NCBI GenBank assembly: GCA_964552955.1
Contig: CAZKIU010000012.1
Span: forward strand, 1-64,000
Source: UBA1413 sp964552955
GTDB lineage: Bacteria > Bacteroidota > Bacteroidia > Bacteroidales > Prolixibacteraceae
Reading direction: 5' to 3'
DNA: 64,000 bases
Below are positions 26,101 to 34,533 of this stretch, piece by piece (position 1 is the first letter of the stretch; the number at the start of each line of letters is the position of its first letter). The notes beneath the pieces are model-generated. The model did no database searches and had not been told where the DNA came from. It saw nothing but the letters and a program-made list of their open reading frames with translations. A program made the translations under genes and the position numbers.

Positions 26101-26504
26101 AATATGCCTTCCGGGGTCATATCGTGGTCCTCTGCAACGAATCCACGGCTTCCGACGGTGAAGCCTTCGCGGAAGGCATCAAGCAGCTCGACCTGGGAGA
26201 GGTCATCGGCACCCGTACCTGGGGCGGCGAAATCTGGCTCTCCTCCAGCAACCGGCTGGTCGACGGCGGCATCGCCACAGCCTCCGAAATGGGAGTCTAT
26301 ACCGATCAGGGCGATTGGATCATCGAAGGACATGGTGTCGATCCCGACCAGGTGGTCGACAACCTCCCATTTGCGACGTTTAACGGTCACGATGCCCAGC
26401 TCGAAGCCGCCATCTCCTTCCTTAAAAGAAAAATGGAGGAGCAACCTGTGACCGTCCCGCCTTTCCCGCCTATGCCCGACAAATCATTCAAATATTCCTA
26501 TTGA
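23187..26504 (+). CDS. Tricorn-type S41 protease
   Basis: A 1105-residue secreted or periplasmic protease with a signal peptide (MRRKLLLLSAGFLLWCIGAVSA). N-terminal beta-propeller repeats (AFSPDGQWIAFNGEY, SPDGKYIAYTEKDY, SADSKWLTW) run to about 530. A Lys/Ala/Pro-rich linker (about 555-595) follows, then a core with SELSALHTFVYGG (catalytic His near 765), a PDZ domain (DVILRINGIETLTVEHINRLL, about 830-850) and the S41 catalytic core with IIDVRNNRGGNIDSW and nucleophile Ser in NESTASDGEAF (near 990). Order and length match tricorn homologues. It degrades peptides or misfolded proteins in the envelope. It stands as a single gene convergent with mnmE. Confidence 0.93.
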   Translation: MRRKLLLLSAGFLLWCIGAVSAGEKGYYRFPALHENRVVFTAEGDLWQYDEVSGQCFRMTTHHGMEAHPAFSPDGQWIAFNGEYEGPNEVYLIPASGGVPRRITFEGQKGNGGPRVYGWTSEGQLLLSSGFYTLLPGRQLLLLDPLTLDLRRVPLAQADEGTYDETGTLYFTRLAFQGSHTKRYKGGTAQNIWKFDGKEEAIPLTADYAGTSKNPMFWQGRIYFLSDRDGTMNLWSMRPDGSDLQQITHSSGWDLKEAQMDKGRIIYQKQADLWIYDLAQNKERMLDITLVSDFDQKRPYWEKDPLQMLQSIALSPDGKSLLLTARGRIFSTPVTGGRWAEITRHQGVRFRSAKYLGNEGEIAFLSDQSGEVELWKTSVSGGAEPRQLTSGSKVLIMDFYPSPDGKYIAYTEKDYALRLWDAATGTSREIDRDEIGGMEDVTWSADSKWLTWADPAPNRIPRIKVMNVTSGFSFYLTSDRFDSYDPLFSRDGKWLYFISDRTFNSVVGSPWGPRQPEPYYNKTAKIYQLALYDSLRSPFMAPDELHPDTDTEKNGDPAAKTAEAKPSLPGKKKETPSASKEDKSQALPDMEGAPGRLLEVPLPADNISSLGITSSHLYWIQSDMNDRRNRKLMAMEITGKPNNKPVEIADMVMQYQISADGKKLLIRKSDGIWVTAADGKKSELKEGKINLRDWVFRIDPQEDRRQMLVDAWRLERDYFYDKNMHGVDWPAVLDRHLPLLERVTDRYELDDLLISMVSELSALHTFVYGGQKRETPEDIAPASLGARLHKDTLQGGYVIDHIFKGDPDLPEQYAPLAQPHMKISEGDVILRINGIETLTVEHINRLLDKKEGQEVRLSLKNGSGKAYDEIVKPVSMSADAGLRYNEWEYTRRLETEEKGGGRIGYLHLRAMGGDNFQEFVKGYYPVFHREGLIIDVRNNRGGNIDSWILNRLLRKAWFYWQSRAGIPYWNMQYAFRGHIVVLCNESTASDGEAFAEGIKQLDLGEVIGTRTWGGEIWLSSSNRLVDGGIATASEMGVYTDQGDWIIEGHGVDPDQVVDNLPFATFNGHDAQLEAAISFLKRKMEEQPVTVPPFPPMPDKSFKYSY

Positions 26505-26573
26505 CAGGTTAGGTCTCAGATCGGATCATGCCTGCATGGTGGAACACTCCGTCCTGCACCCTGGATCAATGGA

Positions 26574-27968
26574 TTATTTGCCGATACAGAAATTCTTGAA
26601 GATATATCCCAGGACCTCGTCCTCGGTGATATCACCGGTGATGCTTCCCAAATACCAGAGGCACTCCCTGATATCCTGTGCCAGCAGGTCGCCGGGAATG
26701 AGATCATCGAGTCCCGTCTGCACCCTGAGGATGGCTTCCCGCGCGTGGATCAGTGCCTCGTAATGGCGCAGATTGCTGATAATGACGTCGTTGGCACCTA
26801 TCTTATTAACCGCCAGGGTCTCCTGCATCCGCTCTATCAGTGCGCTGAGGTTCTCCCTGTTCTTGGCCGAAATAAAAACCAGATCTTCGTTCTCCCTCAG
26901 GGGCATAGCCCTCAGGGCAGCTGCCGTCTCCGGCAGTTGCCGGTCGGCTTTGTTGGCTGTGATGATCAGGTGCTGCTGCTCAAGATGACCGCGGATCTCC
27001 CCGATCAGTCGTTCCACAGCCGGCCAGGGGGTGGTGAGGTCCACCACCAGCAAAACAATCTCGGCCTGTCGCAGCTTGCTGAAAGTACGCTCGATGCCCA
27101 TCGTCTCAATGGTATCTTCGGTCTCCCTGATCCCCGCTGTGTCGAAAAAGCGGAAGGCCGTTCCGTGGATATTGACCACATCCTCGATGACATCACGTGT
27201 AGTGCCATGGATGTCGCTCACCAGGGCCTTCTCCTCGTTCAGCAGGGCATTCAGAAGGGTAGACTTGCCCACATTGGTCTCCCCGGCGATCACCACGGGA
27301 ATCCCATTTTTGATGGCATTCCCCAGCCGGAAGGAACCGGCCAGCCGCGAGAGCAGGGTTTCTATTTCAATGGTCAGCCGGCGCAGCGCCCCACGATCGG
27401 CGAATTCAACCTCTTCCTCGCTGAAATCGAGTTCCAGTTCGACCAGCGCCGTGAACCGCAGCAACTGCTCCCGGAGATGCCGGATCTCCATGGAGAAACC
27501 TCCCCGCATCTGGTGCAGGGCGATACGGTGGGCCGCCTCGTTGGTCGAGGCTATCAGGTCGGCCACGGCCTCCGCCTGGCTCAGATCCATCCGCCCGTTG
27601 AGAAACGCCCGCTGGGTAAACTCCCCCGGGGCGGCCAGATGGGCTCCCCTGCCGATCAGCAACTCCAGGATACGCTGCTGCAGGTAGAGAGAACCATGAC
27701 ACGATATCTCCACCACATCCTCCCCAGTATAACTATGGGGTGCCCTGAACAAGGCCACCACCACTTCGTCGATCTCCTGCCCGCTATCGGCGATCCACCC
27801 CACGTGCAAGCTCCGCGGCGGCCGCCCGCCCAGAGGCCCCTGCCCCCCACGGGGCCTGAATATCCCTTCCACCAGGGCTATCGCCTCCGGCCCCGACAAC
27901 CGGATCACCGCAATACCCCCGCTCCCCGGCGGCGTCGATATCGCACAAATCGTCGTTGATCCTCTCAT
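26574..27968 (-). CDS. mnmE: tRNA modification GTPase MnmE
   Basis: A 464-residue MnmE. N-terminal folate-binding domain (ICAISTPPGSGGIAVIRLSG), helical domain, inserted G domain with GETNVGKST (P loop), DTAGIR and ITANKAD, and the C-terminal CIGK motif. With MnmG it makes the carboxymethylaminomethyl group on U34 of certain tRNAs. I start at the ATG at 27968 (MRGSTTICA), which has AAGGAAGGA just upstream and matches the family start; the open frame runs on 97 codons further upstream without homology. No mnmG gene is nearby. Confidence 0.97.
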   Translation of the reverse strand: MRGSTTICAISTPPGSGGIAVIRLSGPEAIALVEGIFRPRGGQGPLGGRPPRSLHVGWIADSGQEIDEVVVALFRAPHSYTGEDVVEISCHGSLYLQQRILELLIGRGAHLAAPGEFTQRAFLNGRMDLSQAEAVADLIASTNEAAHRIALHQMRGGFSMEIRHLREQLLRFTALVELELDFSEEEVEFADRGALRRLTIEIETLLSRLAGSFRLGNAIKNGIPVVIAGETNVGKSTLLNALLNEEKALVSDIHGTTRDVIEDVVNIHGTAFRFFDTAGIRETEDTIETMGIERTFSKLRQAEIVLLVVDLTTPWPAVERLIGEIRGHLEQQHLIITANKADRQLPETAAALRAMPLRENEDLVFISAKNRENLSALIERMQETLAVNKIGANDVIISNLRHYEALIHAREAILRVQTGLDDLIPGDLLAQDIRECLWYLGSITGDITEDEVLGYIFKNFCIGK

Positions 27969-28069
27969 GTTCCTTCCTTTAAGGTTCAAAATTAGCCTTT
28001 CCTGTCCATCAAAATTAAGCTTTCCTGAAGAGATGAAAAGAAAATAGGGCTCGGTTTCCAAAACAATAT

Positions 28070-28077
28070 TATTTTTG
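28070..28077 (+). promoter_or_regulatory. Candidate -7 promoter element TATTTTTG of the sirtuin gene
   Basis: Matches TAnnTTTG. It ends 3 bp before ATG 28081, so the real start may be the in-frame ATG at 28102. Confidence 0.45.
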
Positions 28078-28080
28078 TTC

Positions 28081-28845
28081 ATGACCGATCCGGACGAATT
28101 TATGAAAAACAATATTGAACTGGCTGCCAGCAAGCTTAGACAATCCTCTTTTAATATGGCCTTTACCGGGGCCGGCATCAGCGTAGAAAGTGGCATCCCG
28201 CCCTTCAGGGGAGTCGATGGCTTGTGGAACCGGTATGAACCTGAGGTTCTGGATATCAACTATTTCCTGGAACATGGTGACCTATGCTGGCCCACAATCA
28301 GGGAAATTTTCTACGACCATTTTGGGAAGGCACAACCCAACGGGGCCCATCTGGCTCTGGCCGCCATGGAAGAACGGGGATGGTTGCATGCCATCGTCAC
28401 CCAAAATATCGACAACCTCCACCAAAAGGCAGGAAGCCATAAAGTCTATGAATTCCATGGTGGCTCCCAACGCCTGGTCTGCCCCAAATGCTCCACCTCC
28501 TTTCCCGTCGAGGAGTGCGACCTGCAAAACCTCCCTCCCAGATGCCCCTATGACCAGCAAATCCTCAAACCTGATTTCGTCTTCTTCGGGGAGGGTATCC
28601 CCACAGAAGCCTGGAACCTCTCCTTCGACAGCGCCGCTCAATGTGAAGTTTGCCTGATCATCGGCTCCACGGGTGAGGTCGTCCCCGCTTCCTTCGTGCC
28701 CAAAAAAGCCCGCGACCGGGGAGCCTTCATCATAGAGGTCAACCCCGAACGCTCCCAATTCACCGACAGCATCACCGACCTCTGGCTCAAGGGAAAAGCC
28801 GGCGACCTCCTGCCTCAACTCCTGATGGAGATGAAAAAAATCTAG
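28081..28845 (+). CDS. Sir2-family NAD-dependent protein deacylase
   Basis: A 254-residue sirtuin from ATG 28081 (247 from ATG 28102, MKNNIELAASKL, which fits the promoter better). NAD pocket AFTGAGISVESGIPPFRG, TQNIDNLHQKAG, catalytic His in EFHGG, and FFGEGIP / IGSTGEV are all present. It removes acyl groups from lysines using NAD. The zinc site is odd: the usual second CxxC (PRCPxCG) reads PRCPYDQ, so the fourth Cys is Asp, while an extra Cys lies upstream in VEEC. The start region has no strong Shine-Dalgarno. It is divergent from mnmE. Confidence 0.93.
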   Translation: MTDPDEFMKNNIELAASKLRQSSFNMAFTGAGISVESGIPPFRGVDGLWNRYEPEVLDINYFLEHGDLCWPTIREIFYDHFGKAQPNGAHLALAAMEERGWLHAIVTQNIDNLHQKAGSHKVYEFHGGSQRLVCPKCSTSFPVEECDLQNLPPRCPYDQQILKPDFVFFGEGIPTEAWNLSFDSAAQCEVCLIIGSTGEVVPASFVPKKARDRGAFIIEVNPERSQFTDSITDLWLKGKAGDLLPQLLMEMKKI

Positions 28846-28952
28846 CCCCCGTCGCTCCGGTTGGGTTATCCTCCTTCCCCGGGAATCGCCTTACCTCCTT
28901 GGCCAACATGGTCCCTCCATGTCCCAAGGGGCGTTTCGTATCACTTTTTATA

Positions 28953-28960
28953 TAACTTTG
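28953..28960 (+). promoter_or_regulatory. Promoter -7 element TAACTTTG of the FabG-like gene
   Basis: Matches TAnnTTTG followed by C. A TTTC at 28933-28936 may serve as the -33 element. The ATG is 22 bp downstream. Confidence 0.55.
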
Positions 28961-28982
28961 CAAAATATAAAGAGTTATAAGT

Positions 28983-29729
28983 ATGCATTTACTGGAAGGA
29001 AAAACAGCCATCGTAACGGGAGCTTCCCGGGGAATTGGGAAAGCCATCGCGTTGAAATTTGCCTCAGAAGGGTGTCAGATTGCCTTCACCGACCTGTTCA
29101 GGGATGAGAATATGGTCAACACGGAGAATGAACTCCTGGCACTGGGTGTGAAAGCCAGGGGATATGCCTCCAATGCCGCCGATTTTGCCGATACCGACAG
29201 GGTGGTCAACGAGATCGTGGCCGATTTCGGAGCCGCCGACATTCTGGTCAACAACGCCGGAATTACCAAAGATACGCTGCTGATGCGGATGTCAGAGGAA
29301 CAATGGGATGCCGTCATCAATGTAAACCTCAAGTCGGTATTTAACTTCACCAAAGCAGTACAGAAAACCATGCTGAAGCAGCGGGGAGGGTCCATCATCA
29401 ACATGAGCTCTGTGGTGGGTGTCAGCGGGAATGCCGGCCAGGCCAACTATTCCGCTTCCAAGGCAGGGATCATCGGCTTTACCAAATCGATCGCCCGCGA
29501 ACTGGGCTCCCGCGGCATCCGCTCCAATGCCATCGCCCCCGGTTTTATCATTACCGAGATGACGGCCAAAATCCCCGAAGAGGCGCGCAAACAGTGGGAA
29601 GATTCTATCCCGATGAAAAGGGGAGGGACCCCCGAAGAGGTGGCCAAGGTCGCCCTCTTCCTAGCTTCTGACCTCTCTTCGTATGTCAGCGGACAGGTCA
29701 TCAGCGTCTGCGGCGCCATGAAAACCTGA
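28983..29729 (+). CDS. fabG: 3-oxoacyl-ACP reductase FabG
   Basis: A 248-residue SDR with the full FabG pattern: TGASRGIGKAIA at 13-24, NNAGITKDTLLMRM at 88-101, catalytic Ser/Tyr/Lys in INMSSVVGVSGNAGQANYSASKAG, and PGFIITEMTAKI near 187. It reduces beta-ketoacyl-ACP with NADPH in fatty-acid elongation. The C-terminus ends VSGQVISVCGAMKT instead of the usual VDGGM.M, a small variation at the dimer interface. No acpP or fabF gene adjoins it; it appears to be transcribed alone. Confidence 0.92.
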   Translation: MHLLEGKTAIVTGASRGIGKAIALKFASEGCQIAFTDLFRDENMVNTENELLALGVKARGYASNAADFADTDRVVNEIVADFGAADILVNNAGITKDTLLMRMSEEQWDAVINVNLKSVFNFTKAVQKTMLKQRGGSIINMSSVVGVSGNAGQANYSASKAGIIGFTKSIARELGSRGIRSNAIAPGFIITEMTAKIPEEARKQWEDSIPMKRGGTPEEVAKVALFLASDLSSYVSGQVISVCGAMKT

Positions 29730-29816
29730 CCTGCTTCCTGACCGAAAAAAACCACCGGCGCGTGCGGTAGTTCCGGAAAAAAGAACTAAATTGGTAATTA
29801 TTAACTGGGCTACTTC

Positions 29817-31712
29817 ATGTCAAAAAGACCGCTGTCTTACCGGTTGGGTTTATATATCTCTGTTGCTGTCCTGTTCGTCTATTCCCTTTTCATCATCTGG
29901 GTCTATAAGTACAACTACATGCTGGCAGAAAGGGATGCCTTGAACAAGGCCCTTACCATCAATAATTCCATTGTCAATGTGGTCAGGGAGAAAATTATCT
30001 CCACCCAGGAGATCGCTGCTAACATGGCCGCCCAGATCCCTTTTTTTTACCTCCATGAAAAAACCAGTTGGTTCCTCCAAAGGGTCATGGAAAAATACCC
30101 GTTCATCTGGTCGGTGAGGATCCATATGAAACCTTTTCATCAGGATAAGGGAATCATCCTGCTGACCGTGCATGACGATTCTATCCGATATTTTACCAGT
30201 GAACCCCCCGAATTTCAGATGTGTCTGGAAGAGCTGGAGGCCCTCCAGGCTCCACTGGCCTCGGGAAAACCTTTCTGGACAGAGCCCTTCCGGTGCACCG
30301 CCAACCAGACCATCCTGTCGGTTTATTATCACCCTATCGTTCAGTTAAGCCCCACCGGCGATACTCTGATGACAGGGTTTGTCTCCTGCCAGATCTCCCT
30401 GGCCTTCCTGAGCGACCTGATCAATGAGGTCCCCAAAGGAAATGGATTTGCCTTTCTGATTTCCGACAAAGGAACCTATATCACCCACCCGCTGAAGGAG
30501 TTTGTGCTCACCCGTAACATCTATAGGTTACCCCGCGAAATATTACCCCAGGATTCAGCCGAAATCGCTACAAAGTTTGTAAAAAACCAACAACCGGTCA
30601 CCGTCTTCCCCTTTCCGCTGAATTACCAGAAATCCTGGGCTTACCCCACCCTGATTCCTGAGAATGGATGGATCATGGCCTTCGTCATGCCCTACAAGGA
30701 GTTCTACAAAGACCTGAAGCTGCTGCTCTTCAGAATGGTGGCGGTCTCTTTTCTTGTGGCCCTCCTGATTTTTTACCTGGTATTTGCTATCTCCCGCAGG
30801 GTGATGCAACCTATTTCCAAGATAAGCAAAGAGTTACATACTTTCAGTATCGAGAAACTGGACCCCGGCTCGGGACAGAACAACGAAACGGTCCTGCTCC
30901 AGGACAGCCTGGAGCGCCTCCGAAACCAATATGAAAAAAACCTGCAGAGCGAAAAGGAAATTCGTCAGCGCCGTGAAAGGTTGCGTGCCGATATGCAACT
31001 GGCTGCCGAAATCCAGGCCAGCTTCATTCCCCCTTCGGGCAACCATTTCCTGCATGATGCCGGACTTTCCCTCCATGCCGTCTACAAACCCATGCTGATG
31101 GTCAGCGGTGACCTCTTTGACTTCTTCATGATCAGCGACCACAAAATGCTCATTACCATCGGCGACGTCTCCGGAGATGGCATTCCTGCCGCTCTCTTTA
31201 TGGGTGTAGCCCATACCCATATTAAAAGCCATGCTTTCGACGGCGACTCAAAAGACATTGTAGGTAAAGTTAATAAGTTGCTTTGCAAGAACAACACCAA
31301 CCAGTTCTTCCTCTCCCTGTTCCTGGGGATCCTCGACCTGGAAAGCGACACGCTGAATTACTGTAATGCAGGCCACACACCCACCTTCCTGGTCCAGCAA
31401 ACGGGCAGGGTCAAGGAACTGGGCGACCCACACGGCCTCCCTCTGGGCCTCTATCCCGACCGGGGGTATAAAGACAACAACGTGAAATTCTCCAAAGGAG
31501 ACCTGCTGATCCTTTATACCGACGGCCTCTCAGAACAAATCAATGAAGCGGGTGATTTCTTCGGGACCGATAATTTCTACAGGGTTTTTGACAAGGTGAA
31601 AAACCATTCTTCCGAGGAGGTCGCCGCAATGATCCTCCATGAAGTCAATCATTTCGCTGGCGCCTCCGCCCAAAGCGATGACCTGAGTCTGCTCGTCCTT
31701 AAATACCAATAA
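29817..31712 (+). CDS. Membrane PP2C/SpoIIE-type phosphatase with extracytoplasmic sensor and HAMP
   Basis: A 631-residue sensor phosphatase. Membrane helix about 12-32, an extracytoplasmic Cache-like sensor region about 37-300, a second helix (VAVSFLVALLIFYLVFAIS, near 310-328), a HAMP stretch (RRVMQPISKISKEL), a short coiled coil (QYEKNLQSEKEIRQRRERLRAD cut by LAAEIQASFIP), then the SpoIIE/PP2C domain with GDLFDFF and GDVSGDGIPAALFM metal-binding aspartates and LLILYTDGLSEQ. It likely dephosphorylates an anti-sigma antagonist or similar partner in response to an external signal; no such partner gene is in this window. Confidence 0.92.
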   Translation: MSKRPLSYRLGLYISVAVLFVYSLFIIWVYKYNYMLAERDALNKALTINNSIVNVVREKIISTQEIAANMAAQIPFFYLHEKTSWFLQRVMEKYPFIWSVRIHMKPFHQDKGIILLTVHDDSIRYFTSEPPEFQMCLEELEALQAPLASGKPFWTEPFRCTANQTILSVYYHPIVQLSPTGDTLMTGFVSCQISLAFLSDLINEVPKGNGFAFLISDKGTYITHPLKEFVLTRNIYRLPREILPQDSAEIATKFVKNQQPVTVFPFPLNYQKSWAYPTLIPENGWIMAFVMPYKEFYKDLKLLLFRMVAVSFLVALLIFYLVFAISRRVMQPISKISKELHTFSIEKLDPGSGQNNETVLLQDSLERLRNQYEKNLQSEKEIRQRRERLRADMQLAAEIQASFIPPSGNHFLHDAGLSLHAVYKPMLMVSGDLFDFFMISDHKMLITIGDVSGDGIPAALFMGVAHTHIKSHAFDGDSKDIVGKVNKLLCKNNTNQFFLSLFLGILDLESDTLNYCNAGHTPTFLVQQTGRVKELGDPHGLPLGLYPDRGYKDNNVKFSKGDLLILYTDGLSEQINEAGDFFGTDNFYRVFDKVKNHSSEEVAAMILHEVNHFAGASAQSDDLSLLVLKYQ

Positions 31713-31734
31713 ACCGGAAGCTTCAGGATAGCGA

Positions 31735-34263
31735 TTACGCCTGATCCTCTACTTTCTGTTCCGGAGAGAGCACCCTTAACTGAAGCTTGTCATGCTCCTG
31801 GTCCAGCTCTACGTTAATGGTATCCCCGGCATGTACATTCGATTTGATGATGATCTCAGCCAGTTCGTCTTCGAGATACTTCTGGATGGCCCTTTTCAGT
31901 GGACGGGCACCAAACTGGGGATCATAACCCTTGTCTGCAATGAAGTCCAGGGCTTCCTCCGATAGCACCAATCGATAGTTCAGTGCCTCTACCCGCTTGT
32001 AGAGATCGCCGATCTCCAGATCAATGATCTGATGGATATGCCCCTTGTCAAGGGCGTTGAACATGATCACATCATCGATGCGGTTCAGAAATTCGGGGGC
32101 AAAGGCCTTTTTCAGCGCTTTCTGTATGATGTATTTGGCATTTTCATTCTCGTCGGCGGTGCTCTTCCCGGTGTTGAATCCGACCCCCCGGCCGAAATCT
32201 TTCAGGTCACGGCTGCCAATGTTGGAGGTCATGATGATGATGGTATTCCTGAAATCAACGACCCTGCCCAGACTGTCGGTCAGACGTCCCTCGTCAAGCA
32301 TCTGCAGCAACAGGTGAAAGACATCGGGATGGGCCTTCTCGATCTCATCCAATAACACCACCGAATAGGGTTTACGCCTTACCTTCTCGGTTAGCTGTCC
32401 GCCCTCTTCGTATCCCACATAGCCCGGAGGCGCTCCCACAAGCCGGGAGACACTGAATTTCTCGATATATTCGCTCATGTCAATGCGCACCAGTGCATCG
32501 ATGCTGTCAAAGAGATAGGTGGCCAGCACCTTGGCCAATTGAGTCTTACCCACCCCCGTGGGCCCCAGGAAGATGAAGGAACCGATAGGACGGTTGGGAT
32601 CCTTCAACCCGGCCCGGTTCCGCTGGATGGCCTTCACCACCTTGGCGATGGCCTCGTCCTGACCAATCACCTTACCCCTCAGGTCGGCATCCATGACCGC
32701 CAGCCGGCGCCCTTCTGCCTGGGCAATCCTTTGCACCGGAACCCCCGACATGAGCGCCACCACCTCAGCGACCTTATGCTCATCCACCACCTCCCGGTGA
32801 TGGATCAACTCCTTCTCCCACGCTTCTTTTTCCTGTTCCAGCAACATGAGCAGGTTCTTCTCCTTATCCCGGAAATTAGCCGCCAGCTCGAAATTCTGAC
32901 TCTTCACGGCTGCAATCTTCTCCTCACGCGTGGTCTCTATCTTCTCTTCCAGCTTGACGATCTTCTCCGGTACATTGATGTTGGAAATATGAACCCGTGA
33001 ACCAGCTTCATCCAGAGCATCTATGGCCTTGTCGGGCAAATAACGATCGGTGATATACCGGGCTGTCAGCTTCACACACGCCTCTATGGCATCGGGAGTG
33101 TAGGTGACATTATGGTGATCTTCGTATCTCGACTTGATATTATTGAGAATCTCAATGGTCTCCTCCACGGAAGTGGGCTCCACCATGATCTTCTGGAACC
33201 GCCGCTCCAGCGCCCCGTCTTTTTCAATGTGCTGGCGGTATTCATCCAGGGTGGTGGCCCCAATACACTGGATCTCCCCGCGGGCCAGGGCCGGCTTCAA
33301 CATATTGGCCGCATCCAGCGATCCCGTGGCTCCACCTGCCCCCACAATGGTGTGGATCTCATCTATGAATAAAATCACATTCGTGACCTTCGACAACTCA
33401 TTCAGAATGGCCTTCATCCGCTCCTCAAACTGCCCCCGGTATTTGGTGCCCGCCACAATGGAGGCAATATCCAGGCTGATCACCCGCTTGTCAAACAACA
33501 ACCGCGAGACCTTCTTCTGCACGATCCGCAGGGCCAACCCCTCGGCAATAGCCGATTTCCCAACCCCCGGCTCCCCGATCAGGATGGGATTATTCTTCTT
33601 GCGCCGGCTTAGAATCTGCGCCAGCCGCTCAATCTCCTTCTCCCTGCCAACAATCGGATCCAAACTGTTCTCCTCGGCCAGCCGCGTGATGTCAATGCCA
33701 AAATTGTCCAAAACCGGCGTGTCTGTCTTCGGAGTGCCAGGCTTCTTCTGTGCGCCCGACCCTTGCTTCTTCCCAAAGGGATCATCCGCATCTTCATCCT
33801 CATTCTCAGAATACTCCGATTTCGACTGCGGTTGCTTGTAGTCCTGCATCTGAGCCCTGACCAGATAATAATTCACTCCCGCATCCCCTAAAAGGGTGGA
33901 AACTAAATTGTCGGTATCCTTTAACAAGGCCAGCAATAAATGACCACTGTTGGCCAACTGACTCTTGAACGATCTGGCTTCCAGAGAGATGATCTTTAAC
34001 GCCTTCTCCGCAGGCTTCGACATGGACACCTGGGCATCCAAATCGATCTTCCGGTTCGACCTGACTTTCGTCTCTATCTGCTTCTTGACTTCGGCCAAAT
34101 CTACCCCCAGATTCTGGAGGATCTCCGTGGCCATGCCCTCGCCATCACGCAAAATACCCAGAAAAAGATGTTCCGGACCGATATAATCATTCCCCAGCCT
34201 GATGGCTTCCTCACGGCTATAGGCAATGATGTCTTTTATTCTTGGTGAAAATTGTGATTCCAT
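31735..34263 (-). CDS. clpC: ClpC-type AAA+ unfoldase
   Basis: An 842-residue Hsp100 protein. Two N-domain repeats (MESQFSPRIKDIIAYSREEAI onward), AAA-1 with GEPGVGKSAIAEG and FIDEIHTIVG, a UVR-like middle segment (EEKIAAVKSQNFELAANFRDKE), and AAA-2 with GPTGVGKTQLAK, LLDEIEKAHPDV and a VGF tripeptide (RGVGFNTG) typical of ClpP-binding members. It unfolds substrates for ClpP. Start is ATG 34263, preceded by AACAGGT; the frame is open 22 codons further upstream without homology. A promoter-like element lies about 55 bp upstream. No clpP or mcsAB gene is adjacent. Confidence 0.95.
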   Translation of the reverse strand: MESQFSPRIKDIIAYSREEAIRLGNDYIGPEHLFLGILRDGEGMATEILQNLGVDLAEVKKQIETKVRSNRKIDLDAQVSMSKPAEKALKIISLEARSFKSQLANSGHLLLALLKDTDNLVSTLLGDAGVNYYLVRAQMQDYKQPQSKSEYSENEDEDADDPFGKKQGSGAQKKPGTPKTDTPVLDNFGIDITRLAEENSLDPIVGREKEIERLAQILSRRKKNNPILIGEPGVGKSAIAEGLALRIVQKKVSRLLFDKRVISLDIASIVAGTKYRGQFEERMKAILNELSKVTNVILFIDEIHTIVGAGGATGSLDAANMLKPALARGEIQCIGATTLDEYRQHIEKDGALERRFQKIMVEPTSVEETIEILNNIKSRYEDHHNVTYTPDAIEACVKLTARYITDRYLPDKAIDALDEAGSRVHISNINVPEKIVKLEEKIETTREEKIAAVKSQNFELAANFRDKEKNLLMLLEQEKEAWEKELIHHREVVDEHKVAEVVALMSGVPVQRIAQAEGRRLAVMDADLRGKVIGQDEAIAKVVKAIQRNRAGLKDPNRPIGSFIFLGPTGVGKTQLAKVLATYLFDSIDALVRIDMSEYIEKFSVSRLVGAPPGYVGYEEGGQLTEKVRRKPYSVVLLDEIEKAHPDVFHLLLQMLDEGRLTDSLGRVVDFRNTIIIMTSNIGSRDLKDFGRGVGFNTGKSTADENENAKYIIQKALKKAFAPEFLNRIDDVIMFNALDKGHIHQIIDLEIGDLYKRVEALNYRLVLSEEALDFIADKGYDPQFGARPLKRAIQKYLEDELAEIIIKSNVHAGDTINVELDQEHDKLQLRVLSPEQKVEDQA

Positions 34264-34317
34264 ACCTGTTTTTACTGACTCCTTAGAGCAACAAAAATTG
34301 TTCCTAAATGTTCCAGT

Positions 34318-34325
34318 CAAATTTA
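34318..34325 (-). promoter_or_regulatory. Candidate -7 promoter element of clpC
   Basis: Minus strand reads TAAATTTG (TAnnTTTG). It would give a leader of about 45 nt. No CIRCE or other heat-shock operator was seen. Confidence 0.45.
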
Positions 34326-34479
34326 CCAAAAAAAAAAGCAGCCTTGAGCAGACATTTTGTCAAGTTTTCCCAAATCTGTACCATTTCTGACGCTGGAAGA
34401 GGGTTAGGATGTTAATATTTAATTGTGGTACACCATCGAAGTGGGCGCTGAAAACCCCTTTTCGGCAGCGAATTTTTAC

Positions 34480-34487
34480 TAATTTTG
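34480..34487 (+). promoter_or_regulatory. Promoter -7 element TAATTTTG of gyrA
   Basis: Matches TAnnTTTG followed by C. A TTTTCG (34459-34464) sits about 16 bp upstream as a possible -33 element. The ATG is 47 bp downstream. Confidence 0.55.
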
Positions 34488-34533
34488 CAAGTCCGGCAAA
34501 TTCCGGGTACTTAATTTAAATTTTTTTTATTAA

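Noticed and set aside
26745..27959. Plus-strand open frame opposite mnmE
   Set aside because: Entirely antisense to conserved MnmE domains.
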